This document shows, piece by piece, positions 48,501-57,811 of a DNA stretch of 64,000 nucleotides. The notes beneath the pieces are model-generated. The model was not told the DNA's origin, made no database searches, and worked only from the letters and a program-made list of their open reading frames with translations. The DNA is taken from NCBI GenBank assembly GCA_032209605.1, contig JASFXZ010000027.1, positions 5,165,372-5,229,371 on the forward strand, in the 5' to 3' direction. Numbering within the stretch: position 1 is the stretch's first letter; every line of letters begins with the position of its first letter. The stretch is from Mactromeris polynyma. Taxonomy: Eukaryota > Mollusca > Bivalvia > Venerida > Mactridae. Made by a program: the position numbers and the translations under genes.

Positions 48501-51298
48501 GGATGCAGGATGAAAAAAGTATAAACTAATATAACAAAGGCTTGTCAATGACTCTAGCAGTTGCTAAACATAAGATTCACCTGTATGGTCAACATCTATT
48601 TTAGGTAAATCCTCGGACTAGCTAGAAAAATTATGTGTCGGAATATTGTATACTGTATATGGGATAATTAGTTCGTATTTCAAGTCTGATGTTGTTATAT
48701 TATATTTAACTTTCAGGTTGAGAAGAACGGAACGCTAAATGATATAAATATCCAGTCTTTATTAATCTCAATGAGAACTTATAGAATGGGTCTCATACAG
48801 ACATCAGAGCAACTTAAATTTTCATATATGGCTATTATTAATGGAGGAAGAAAAATTGTCAGTTCGCATGATTCTCAGGAAGAATATGAAAATATGGTAA
48901 GATGTTTAAGTATTCACTTTGAAAAATGTATCGGAAGTTGTAGCTTGTGGTTTTAATTAACTATATTTAATTTGTCTTTGCAGTTAAGCATATTAAACGC
49001 TTGTGGTGCTCATATTATTTTTAGCTTACCACCTGGGCTGAGCTTTTTCCCATCGCTCACCGTCCAGCTTCCGTCGTCCATCAACAATTGCTTCAAACAA
49101 CATCTACTCCTAAACCGCTTTGCCAATTTTGATGAAACTTCACAGGGATGTGATGTGGTGCCCTTTCAAAATTGTTCAAAGAAATGAATTCCATGCAGAA
49201 CTCTGGCTGCCTTGGCAATAGAAAGAACTTAGGGAAAGCTTGACCAAAACGTAAAGTGTAGAGCTTAAATATTTGGTGTGTAGCATTGTCTAGTGGTCCT
49301 TTACAAAGTTTGTTCAAATTATGCCCCTGGGGTCAAAATTGGCCACACCCTGGTGGTCACCTCTTTTAGATAGAGACATGTAGGGAAGACTTAGAAAATC
49401 TTCTTGTCTGAAACCGAAAGGTCTAGAGCTGTGATATTTGGTGTATAGCATTGTCTAGTGGTCCTTTACCAAATTTGTTCAAATGGTGCCCCAGTGGATT
49501 CAAAATTGGCTCCATTCTAAGGACGTCTTGTTTTATATAGACAATCTCATGAATCAATAAGTGATACCGTAATCAGGTGTGCGATATAGTGCAATCATTG
49601 CCCTCTTGTTTATTGATAATTTTGAATGAAGTTAAGTTATAAGAAAGATATTTCGTGTTTTCAGAATGCTGAGGAAGAGAAGGCACCTCCACCCCCAACA
49701 CGAGTTGAAAGCCTTTCTCATAATCGGCGGGGTCAGAAACCCCCTCCCCCTCCACCACGCAGTTTCCCTGTCGACGAAGAATCTAAGGGTGAACCTTTGA
49801 AAAAAGTACCAAAACTTGACGCATCAAGTGTACCTCAAAAGCCACCTAGATCAGAAATATCTGAAACAGATGTGCTTGATTCTTATTTGCAAGTTAGGAA
49901 CAGTTCTGAAAATAGGCAGCATGAAATTGATTCTGAAAATAATAATCCCAACAAAGACAATAGGATTAATGTAGAACGTAGTGAAACTGAAGCCAGGGAT
50001 CAGGAAAGTGGACGAGAATCTGCAGAAAAATCCAACTTGGATGGAACTACAAGGTTTGTGTGTTCGGACAAATAAACTCCCTCTTTACACATATTTTTGC
50101 TTGTATAAAATTATTTAACCTTTAGATATTCAAGGCCCAGACTGTTAGTGCAAATATATAGTGATTACCTGAGTTGAGAACCTTTATTTAAAGTCCTTTA
50201 TATTCAGTGTCGGAACGGGATTGATGCAGGGAACTTGCCAGACGCTTGTGGAAGAATAGATTAGTCATGGTTTAAAACCCGGAAACACTGGTTTGATCAG
50301 TTGACCACTTTATATTATTGAAATGCTGTTAACTAAAAAAGAGAAAAACGGCTTCCGATGTTGCATAGTTACAAATATATACATATACATTGCATAAGCA
50401 TATCACAGACTTCTGAAAGGTGCTGGTCTGACAAACATGACCAGCATATTGTGACCAAGTAATCGTCTGACAGTTTGTATTTTATTCTGTTTTATAATTT
50501 TAAAAGGGTAACCACTCGTTGACATTATTAGTGGCATGTCTTATATTGGCTAAACATGAACACTAAACTAATTGAAATGCATTTTCACATGAGGTTTGTT
50601 GTTCATGTGGTCTACCTGGGATGATAATGGTGTCATTGAAGTATTAACAAGGAGCGAAAACGAGGAAATAAAATGCTGCAATGTCATTTTTTTCAGTTTC
50701 TGTCCATTAGATTATTTCATGGTTAAACAGAATTTCGAGCATTGTCAGACTGAATGTCGGACACTTTCGGGAAGTCTGATACCAACTTGTGCATGCCTTC
50801 AAAGTCTTCTGTTGTACTTTCATTTGTATCATAGAACAGGATGTAGTATAGTTTTACCTGCGGCATAGGAGCGGAAGGGCGATTAATCACCAAATTTTGT
50901 CAGAATGTGTATGGGCATAATTTCTCGGACAAGTTCCATAACCAGCCATAACGCTTGAGTCACTTGGGAGTTATCGCCCTTTGACTATAGAAATTACCAT
51001 AAATTTGTTTTGTTTAACTCTGAGCTCTGACTCAGGATGAGCTTATTTTGTGACAGTTTGCCACTATTGTTTTAATTTTCATTTGTTTTATTTGTTGTTC
51101 AGTGACACACATCTTAGACAGAGAAGGCAGGACGAACGACAAAAGAGGAAAGAGAAAACACAAGAAGTGATAAACAAAATGAAAAAAAGACAACATCAAA
51201 GTGAAATTTGGAAAAAGCGAAGGTCATACATAAAACCTGTTGCTATTGGTCTTACACTGTTAATTGGTACTTACTTAATATGGAAAGTTTTATGGTAG
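39468..51298 (+). CDS. PTPN1: Protein tyrosine phosphatase non-receptor type 1/2 (PTP1B/TC-PTP family), nine exons
   Basis: Nine exons join to 1,509 nt, 502 residues, with every intron GT-AG and every phase closing. The family removes phosphate from tyrosines of kinases and receptors (insulin receptor, JAKs) at the ER surface. Visible: pTyr loop [13 protein letters not shown] (Tyr54, Asp56), [19 protein letters not shown] with general acid Asp195, P-loop [12 protein letters not shown] (Cys229, Arg235), and Q-loop GLIQTSEQL (Gln276, Gln280). The catalytic domain ends near 300. Residues 309-437 are a polar tail with APPPPTR, PPPPPPR (334-340) and PQKPPR (365-370), SH3-ligand-like as in PTP1B. 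Residues 442-478 are strongly basic, then a hydrophobic tail anchor (483-502, [16 protein letters not shown]) ends the protein. Human PTPN1 has 435 and PTPN2 415 residues; Drosophila Ptp61F is longer. One gene probably represents the ancestor of both vertebrate paralogues (inference). Confidence 0.95.
40028..40150 (+). mobile_element. tRNA-like SINE head, decayed
   Basis: 'cccagttagctcagtcggta' plus 'gagcgcc' is a near-perfect A box of a tRNA-derived SINE; the expected B box is reduced to 'ggggtcgtgaccctg'. Lies in intron 1. Confidence 0.6.
41722..43015 (+). repeat. Dispersed repeat O, copy 3, interrupted
   Basis: 41722-41875 matches the start of the 7.68-kb copy (gcagccgtactaacatggtt; aaccaatcaaatcttacgtt), and 42960-43015 matches the outer end of the 19.04-kb copy ('gggccgaccatcctttttaa', 'attcttgtta'). 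About 1 kb of other sequence lies between, either an insertion here or sequence lost from the shorter copies. Confidence 0.6.
44413..44521 (+). CDS. PTPN1: PTPN1-type gene, exon 2
   Basis: Acceptor 'tttttcag|aaa', donor 'cat|gtaagt', 36 codons plus one base. It encodes [16 protein letters not shown] to [12 protein letters not shown], including the pTyr loop Tyr54. The split codon TAT (Tyr60) is completed by exon 3. Confidence 0.95.
45064..45173 (+). CDS. PTPN1: PTPN1-type gene, exon 3
   Basis: Acceptor 'ctttcag|at', donor 'cag|gtgtgt'. Completes Tyr60 and encodes [20 protein letters not shown] to KYILSQ, the conserved DYINAS block of the family. Confidence 0.95.
45255..45500. repeat. Interspersed repeat in intron 3
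   Basis: Includes 'cctcctaaaccagtggttgg', 'gatttcaatgaaac' and 'aatggcccttttggg', a style shared with the repeat in intron 7 (ctcctaaaccgctttgcc, gatgaaactt). It leaves a 101-codon minus-strand frame that is a repeat by-product. Family unknown. Confidence 0.5.
45933..46124 (+). mobile_element. Non-autonomous element, family R, copy 1
   Basis: 192 bp from 'caggtgttccacttggtgct' to 'aatgaaacccctg'; short imperfect inverted ends (CAGGnGTTnCA). A second copy at 56.37-56.56 kb has the same blocks (ctgaatttcgagggtca, gatggaaccccta). Its right end is 33 bases before exon 4. Confidence 0.7.
46158..46256 (+). CDS. PTPN1: PTPN1-type gene, exon 4
   Basis: Acceptor 'atttcag|ggt', donor 'act|gtgagt', 33 codons, phase 0. 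It encodes [20 protein letters not shown] to [10 protein letters not shown], aligning with the PTP1B block GPL..FWEMVWEQ..VMLN.V.E. Confidence 0.95.
46894..47040 (+). CDS. PTPN1: PTPN1-type gene, exon 5
   Basis: 49 codons, phase 0. Begins LKCHQYWP (Lys131 corresponds to PTP1B Lys120), then an acidic loop GEEDEEDEM more acidic than in vertebrates, then [16 protein letters not shown]. Confidence 0.95.
47301..47440. repeat. Minisatellite, 37-bp unit, about four copies
   Basis: The unit 'atgtattccaatacaagcca' plus 'tgcactttgctgtatac' lies in intron 5 and is nearly identical between copies, so recent. Opposite-strand frames across it are artefacts. Confidence 0.9.
47633..47842 (+). CDS. PTPN1: PTPN1-type gene, exon 6 (catalytic core)
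   Basis: 70 codons, phase 0, acceptor 'gtttcag|aaa', donor 'ttg|gtaagt'. Holds both the WPD loop (Asp195) and the P-loop [12 protein letters not shown] with the nucleophile Cys229 and Arg235. All catalytic residues of this block are intact. Confidence 0.97.
47988..48064. repeat. Hairpin in intron 6
   Basis: 'ggatatctaattaagtt' and 'acttaattagatattc' pair with flanking 'gaaaacac'/'gtgttttc', a stem of about 28 bp with an approximately 20-base loop. Probably a small MITE or its core. Confidence 0.6.
48717..48896 (+). CDS. PTPN1: PTPN1-type gene, exon 7
   Basis: 60 codons, phase 0, acceptor 'tttcag|gtt', donor 'atg|gtaaga'. Encodes [19 protein letters not shown] with Q-loop Gln276 and Gln280, and the closing helices of the catalytic domain. 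Read-through would stop at 48954-48956. Confidence 0.95.
49018..49515. repeat. Interspersed repeat in intron 7
   Basis: About 500 bp with an internal near-duplication: 'tagcattgtctagtggtcct' occurs at 49281 and 49447, each followed by 'ttgttcaaat' and 'gcccc'. Blocks such as 'gccaattttgatgaaacttc' are of a style I associate with common bivalve repeats (memory, not verified). No terminal repeats seen. Confidence 0.6.
49665..50053 (+). CDS. PTPN1: PTPN1-type gene, exon 8 (proline-rich tail)
   Basis: 129 codons plus two bases, acceptor 'ttttcag|aat', donor 'acaag|gtttgt'. The donor is weaker than the others. It encodes the regulatory tail with APPPPTR, PPPPPPR and PQKPPR, followed by a polar Ser/Glu/Asn stretch predicted disordered by composition. 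Read-through adds RFVCSDK and stops at 50073-50075. Confidence 0.93.
50071..50076 (+). terminator. Possible intronic polyadenylation signal
   Basis: AATAAA directly overlaps the read-through stop TAA of exon 8. If used, it would give a 444-residue protein without the basic segment and membrane anchor. Unproven. Confidence 0.3.
51103..51298 (+). CDS. PTPN1: PTPN1-type gene, exon 9 (membrane anchor)
   Basis: Acceptor 'gttcag|tga'; completes Ser438 (AG+T). Encodes [20 protein letters not shown], a further basic stretch to WKKRR, then [20 protein letters not shown] and TAG. The basic block resembles a nuclear-localisation-type cluster as in TC-PTP; the hydrophobic end is a tail anchor, as for ER-bound PTP1B. 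Confidence 0.93.
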
Positions 51299-52792
51299 AA
51301 TCTATATCTCTATATTCTGTTCATGTATTATGAAAAAAATTCTGTAGTTAGGTCATGTTATATGAATTTCATTTTGTAAACACTGTCATTCTTGAATATA
51401 AGAAAATTTTGATGTTTTGAGTCTGTGTTTACAATCATTTTTTTGAAATATAGTTTTGAGTTTGATTTGTAAAATGGGTCCAGGGATTTAAGCATTAGTG
51501 TATGCTTGAGGTGTAGAGGCCAGGTTAAAGGCTTGTTAGAATTTGGAGTGTTATGCTAGAATAATAGCATGTATCTATTGCTGTAACAACAATACAAATT
51601 ATTCATACTAACCAGAACTATGTTATTGTTGTTATTGTTTGTTGATACATGATGTTGTTTGATATTCTATTGACTGATGTTGTTTGAGGATTTACATTGA
51701 ACTGTGGGCTTGTACATTCTTTGGACTGAGAATTGGTTATTGAACTGTGGGCGTGTCCTCTGCTTGACTGAGAATTGGTTATTTCCCCAAGGGCGTGTCT
51801 TGTGCTGGACTGAGAATTGGTTATTGAACTGAGGGCATGTGCTGGACTGAGAATTGGTCATTGAACTGAGGGCGTGTCCTGTGCTGGACTGAGAATTGGT
51901 CATTGAACTGAGGGCGTGTCCTGTGCTGGACTGAGAATTGGTCATTGAACTGAGGGCGTGTCCTGTGCTGGACTGAGAATTGGTCATTGAACTGAGGGCG
52001 TGTCCTGTGCTGGACTGAGAATTGGTTATTGAACTGAGGGCATGTGCTGGATTGAGAATTGGTCATTGAACTGACAGAGTGTCCTATGCTGGACTGAAAG
52101 TTGTTACACCTCGACATTACATGTGTTATTTATGTACAGAATTTTTAGGAATAAATAAATGGCAATTTTACAGGGTTTTTTATGTTCAATTGTGGATAAA
52201 AAAAGTATTGCTTATAATTCTTGGATTGCATTTCAACTAGTCATTAAATAATAACTGTTTACTTCACCGAATAAGCCAATCAGCAATTCACTGTTATTGT
52301 ACTTGGTAAGGTTGAATATTGAAAGTTCAGCTCCCATTTGATCTGTATAGTAACAGGAGTTATATTGGGTTTTGCACTAATTTTATTTATTTTTTAGAAA
52401 CAATTTTCTTTTTGCCTATATTAAGCATGCGCCCATCAGACTGCGTCTTTGAAAGCTTTAATAAGTGTGAATGATTCTTCCATTTTATGTTTTTCTTTTT
52501 TGTTAAAGTCTTATGACTGAATCTATTTTGTTCTCTGTATGAAATATATTATTTCTGTCAGTCTTATTTATCATTGTATAATTATCATATACTTGATCAC
52601 AGAGTTTAATGTACATATTTTGTTATTGTATCTTAGTGTCAGTTATGTATGAACTATGATCGATGAAGATAGTATGAATACATTTATGTGAAATTAACCA
52701 ATTGGTAGACATTGTTTTAAGTCGGGAATCATTTTTTAACGATTAAAACATTCATTTGAAAATTAACTCCCTTGCTAAAATAGTGAAATAAA
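51299..52792 (+). other. 3' UTR of the PTPN1-type gene
   Basis: Gene-free and T-rich on the plus strand. Candidate AATAAA signals at 52150-52155, 52154-52159 and 52787-52792; later ones at 56042 and 56925 would give much longer ends. Contains the 42-bp array. Confidence 0.5.
51697..52105. repeat. Minisatellite, 42-bp unit, about ten copies
   Basis: The unit 'ttgaactgagggcgtgtcct' plus 'gtgctggactgagaattggt' ends in 'ca' or 'ta'. Five central copies are nearly identical and the edges diverge; two copies lack about 9 bases. Because 42 is divisible by three, all frames repeat, giving minus-strand frames of a 14-residue repeat that are not genes. Lies 400 bases after the stop codon. Confidence 0.92.
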
Positions 52793-53345
52793 GGTTTTGG
52801 TGCAAATCTGATGTAACTTTTTCTTCACATTAATCGATTTACAATTGGCCCAGCTCAAAATCTATGAGATGGGGAACTCTTGTATTGACTGTGTAATGTT
52901 TACAGTTGAAACTTAAATGACCATACACAATTATTGAATAATTAATTACCTACCTGTCTTACCATGTAAATTGTGCTGGGTAGGGTTATGCCAAACAAAC
53001 AATTTTTTAAGGATGACCTGATATTTGATGTATGAAATGTGACATCAAGTGCATACATTTTAACTGTAATGTCTGGGCAAATACGGTAATCGTCTCTTAT
53101 TAGATAGAAAATATGTAGTAGAAATCAATTCATTTGAATAATGAGAAAGATTTTAAAATTCTGTTTTACATTCATTATGCTACCTGCGAGACAGATCAGA
53201 CTTCCACATTGTTTGTTTTTTAGTCTATTTTGGTTGCAGTGATATAACTTTCAGTGATTGAATCATCAATTCTCAATAACCATACAATTTATTATGTATG
53301 TAGTCTTGCTGTTTTATGGGAAAGATTTATATGGGCCTTATGTAT
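52793..53345. other. Flank with a partial MITE end
   Basis: 'gctgggtagggttatgccaa' at about 52975 and 'ttaaggatgacctgat' match the right end of the hairpin element at 57.60-57.81 kb. Otherwise nothing recognised. Confidence 0.5.
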
Positions 53346-54413
53346 AGTCGGACCTCTTTTATTTGAATTTGTCAGGTCCAAAATTCTATTTCGAATTATA
53401 TGCGGTTTCAATTCGACATGCCTAAGAAAATACATCTCGTATACCAAGAGAGTTCATTACCAATCAAGCAGTTACGTGAAAAGAATGAACAAGTGTGATA
53501 ATATGATATGAAACAAGCGAGGAAAATATCTCGTGATATCTAATTTTGTATTTTTCTTATTCGCATATATGAATGACACACAAATAATTAAGTACAGAAT
53601 ACAATATGAGAAGCACATGGTAATGAATCACCATGTGATTACATAACAACGGTAAACATCTTTGTCAGCAAATGTATGCACAATGTCAAGGTGTAAACGC
53701 AGTTCAAGGTCGTTTTATCATTATTTACATATTAAAACGCATAATTTTAGAATGAATCATTGCACTGAATGGAAAATCACGTTGTTTCTTCTTCGAAGGC
53801 AAAATGTGATTTTCATGGTTATGATTAAACAAACAGGAACATACATATCGTTGTTTTCTATTTATAACATGACAGTTGTTACCAAATACTGTTGTCATCA
53901 ACACTTGTCACAATTTTGGCTTAACATGCCACAATTTCTTGGCTAAAATATTTTGTGTAACAGTGTTTGAAATCATTTTCCGAAATGGACAGTGCAAAAA
54001 TCAATCAAAGTTTTGGCTCTTTTTGTTAAGATTTTATCACTTCAATAATACATCTTATCAATATGGCATACAAACTATGAAAAACAAAAGGACTACAAGA
54101 ACAGGTGTGTTTATGTAAGGGTGGACTAATTGAACAACCATTTCGTACTGTTTGCACCTCAGGGTTAGTCACAGTAAAACTGAAGTTATGATGACCGACA
54201 TACGACCTCGAATGGCAGGTCTGAAGATATGTACTATTTAGATTTTTGGGGCCTTTTGGTCATCTTGAATGAAATTAGCTGTTCATAACTGCATTTCGTA
54301 AGACCGATATTTTTTATACAGAAATATAGAGGAAAGAAATCGGGATCTGATATTTATTTCGAATGATACAAAGTATTTGGATAGATGTTTGTCAAATAAA
54401 CGTGGTCCGACAG
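53346..54413 (+). mobile_element. Possible long family-P pogo-like element (about 1.07 kb)
   Basis: The left end 'agtcggacctcttttatttg' and the right end 'aaataaacgtggtccgacag' are inverted, each next to TA. Interior near the left end matches the 27.92-kb fragment (attcgacatgcc; ttcattaccaa; cagttacgtg). It is longer than the 160-180 bp copies, yet no transposase motif is visible, so it is a deleted or decayed relative. Confidence 0.5.
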
Positions 54414-56373
54414 TATTTTTGTTTTGTTCCAAAATATTATAAAATATTGCCTGCACTAAAAGATTTATACAATAACTAAACTTTAATCTTACTCTGTTCT
54501 GGAGCAGTTTTGATGCTAAGATGTTAAATAATTGCCTGTAAGTCGATGCAGACATTCTTTCCAAATTTATTTGCTATGCTTTTGTTGGTTTATTGCTTGT
54601 ACCAGACAGAAAATTTGCTGATGTTCATGTACATAACATGTAGACAGTATTTGCTAATTATGACCGTTTGTATCAAGTTTGACAGTAATGTTTGGGAACA
54701 ATGTAGGAAGTAGAATCAGTGTGAGCAATGTTATAATATAGTGTATTGGTTTTTTTATTGTTGACAAGAGATTAAAATTTGACATAAATGGCATAATTTT
54801 ATATCTAATTTTAGTATTAGTGGTCCAATCTGTTTTTATGGTAACCTTATATTGCCTTAATGCCAATGTTTATCACCTTGTCATGTTATGGTGACAGTTA
54901 AAGTTGGTTTGATGTATTTTTTTCTTTTCCTGATATTTTTTGATGTTTGAATATTTGTTGACATAATTCTGATTATACCTTTTGTAATAATTCAAAGAGA
55001 TGGTAAATTTCTCCTGTTTATGATATAGATTGATTGTCTTCAAATGGTATTTTTTTAAGTTTTTTTGGTGGGCGTTGAGTTTCTGTGTTTTTTTGATAGT
55101 GCGTTTGTAAGGCTAGCTATTCACTGTGAAATGTCCAGACTGAACTCTTAAAAACCTTGTGTCTCGGTGTTTTGTCATTTTAGCTTCATCCACGTAAGTG
55201 TTGTTAAGTAAAAGTAATAAATGATGCCTCGGAAGTAAACATATTGGTATTCATATAGTCTATCTCTTTCAGCCTTGAGCATTATGTTTTAAGTGCAGTT
55301 ATCGCTTAATTGCTGAAATTACACTGTAATTGACATGCTGAGAATATATTACATTTTTTGCTTTTGTAAATATTTCTTGTGTCCTAATGTTATATTCTGA
55401 TCTTTGTTATTGATGATGCATAATTAAATTCATCGATACATTTGTAGATGTATTTGTTTGCATATTTCAACAACCAAACCAAAGCAACAATATACACATA
55501 CCGGTACATCAGCAATATATTAACGATGATATGGCCAGATGACGTGAAGTATATGCTGTTTATTGGGACTTTGCTCTGTAAACATTATTCTTTTTGCAAG
55601 AATTAAAATAGTTATGTAAAAACATTGTAAACATGTGTTCTTTAGAAGAGGTAATGACATAGAAGGATTATACTGTATTCTACTAGTAAATTTTAAATCT
55701 CCTTTTTAAAGCAAATGAAAGGGAATGGTATATACGAAACTGTTGAGAAGATAGCATCTGTCGTCATACTGTACTGTTTGGCATACAAAGTTCATTGTGT
55801 ACGATTTTACCATCTTTATATCATAGATGATGTCACAGAGGTGTATTATTTTGTAATTCAGCGGTGAAACAACAAACAGTGTGACGTCGTAATCACTTTA
55901 CGTCGTACGTCATAGTCACTACTTTTATTCTTGAAAAGTTAATTTTCCCCCTTTTTTACAGAAAAAGATGAATTGCAATTTATGATATAGGTTGACTATA
56001 ACATTCATGTTCAATAGTTGTATAATTCATAAAACTTGTTTAATAAATTCCATAATTAATGACAGCTCGTATCCTGTACATTTTTCAGTTTGATGTATTT
56101 ATAATAAGCCGATAACTCTGTGAATGATTTCGAAAGTATTAATCTGACTGAGATTTGTAATCCAGGAATTTAACCACACTTGATATTACTGATACAGGCA
56201 GCTAAACTCTGTTGTACAAATCGTAATACATGTACTTCTAACGTTGATTTTAGTTGATTTTGATAGTATGTCATTGTGATTGATTTTGTAATTATTGTTG
56301 TATATGCACGGCACCTTGCTAGATGTCAATGTTAGCCAATGTTCCAAATGTAATTTGTTAACTGAATTACTAT

Positions 56374-56564
56374 CAGAGGTTCCACTAGGTGCTGAATTTC
56401 GAGGGTCATATTGATAATTTTTTGACTGGTTTTACTATTTTATAGCTAAATTAACGATAATTTGGAGAAAAATCAACCCTTCAGCAAGCATCCTTAGGGT
56501 CAAAATGTGGCTTTTTGGAAATTCCAGGGTCAAAGGGTCAACTCCAATTTCAGATGGAACCCCT
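56374..56564 (+). mobile_element. Non-autonomous element, family R, copy 2
   Basis: 191 bp from 'cagaggttccactaggtgct' to 'agatggaacccct', same blocks as copy 1 in intron 3 (ctgaatttcgagggtca, ccagggtcaaagggtcaa). Confidence 0.7.
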
Positions 56565-57602
56565 AACTATACTGGTTGAAAGTGCTAACGTGCAAGTTCT
56601 ATTTCGGATAGTTTCTACGAGGCTACTGGATACGTCTTCTGTTGGCTTTCATTACAAATAGCTGTAACATTTGTGGTTCAAACTCGGATCGCTTTGTCAT
56701 ACTGGTGTGAAATACAAAATGGCGGGTTAGTTCTTATGACCAGTATATGTTGACAAAATTTCAGGAACATGTTATAACCATCAAAATCTGATTGAAATAG
56801 CATTTTTGTTTTCTTGTGTATTGATAGAAGTTGGCTTTTGGTTACATGGCAATTTTGTGTGAAGTATTCCTGTTGTTGCTATTTTGAGATGTTTAGTTTT
56901 TACAAAGTTGTTAGACAAGTTCAGAATAAAGAACATATTTTATATTGGTGCTAACATTTCTTCAAGATATTGTTATGTACAGTGTATAACTTACTTATAT
57001 ATGTTAACATGTTAATTAGGTTTTCTCTAAGCCTTTCAATTATTCTATGACCCTAGTTTGTAGAAAATTTTATCTTAATTATTTCCCTTCTACACAGTAC
57101 ATGTGTCTTATATTATTAATTTAAATGTGTCATGTCATCCAAAAGGCATTCTTAGAGCCTTCACAGTCAGTGTGAACTCAGATCAGTCTGTATGCCACGC
57201 ACATTGCCATTTAACTCAGCTTAGTTCACTGTTTTATGTTGGTTAAAGCTAAAGGCGAAAGAGTAGAAATCTGATGGCAAAAGACTAGAAGTTTTTTCCA
57301 TGTATCATTCAGTAAATGTGTCTATTAACCTCTTCTATACTCGTTTTGGTATGTATAACTAATCTAGTTGTATTTTTCTGTCTCTTCAACTATTAAGGTG
57401 ACACAGATATTGAAAACATAGAAGGCTGAACTGTACATATCTTATTGCCTTCAGATTTATATACACATATCATATCGCAGTACACTGCCTTAGCATCGAC
57501 CTTAGGTTTAGGCTAGTTCTAATGGTCAAGAACACTGTATTGTACACCCTGACCACACCACATGCTGACTTGGGTTCACATCTGTTAGAATGGCTGTAAG
57601 AT

Positions 57603-57811
57603 TGCCATACTTAAAAATAATGTTTGTTTGGCATAACCTTACCTTACCCATGAAAATGGCCCCTACTAAAAAAAATGTTAAGGGGGGGGGGGGAGCATTG
57701 TATTAATAGTTACTTGTAGTATGACCCTTAAAAATAATAAATAATAAATAATAACCTACCTTTAGTTTGCTGGGTAGGGTTATGCCAAACAAACAATTTT
57801 TAAGGATGGCC
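57603..57811. mobile_element. Hairpin MITE, family H
   Basis: 'tgtttgtttggcataacctt' and 'gggttatgccaaacaaacaa' face each other, extended by 'ttaaaaat'/'atttttaa' and 'gccat'/'atggc', about 40 bp of stem around a 120-base interior containing the G12 tract and AATAAATAAT repeats. A right-end-only copy lies at 52.97-53.02 kb. Confidence 0.75.

Noticed and set aside
51667..52117. Minus-strand frames with a 14-residue repeat (NSQSSTGHALSSMT)
   Set aside because: By-product of the 42-bp unit being a multiple of three; antisense to the 3' UTR with no gene context.
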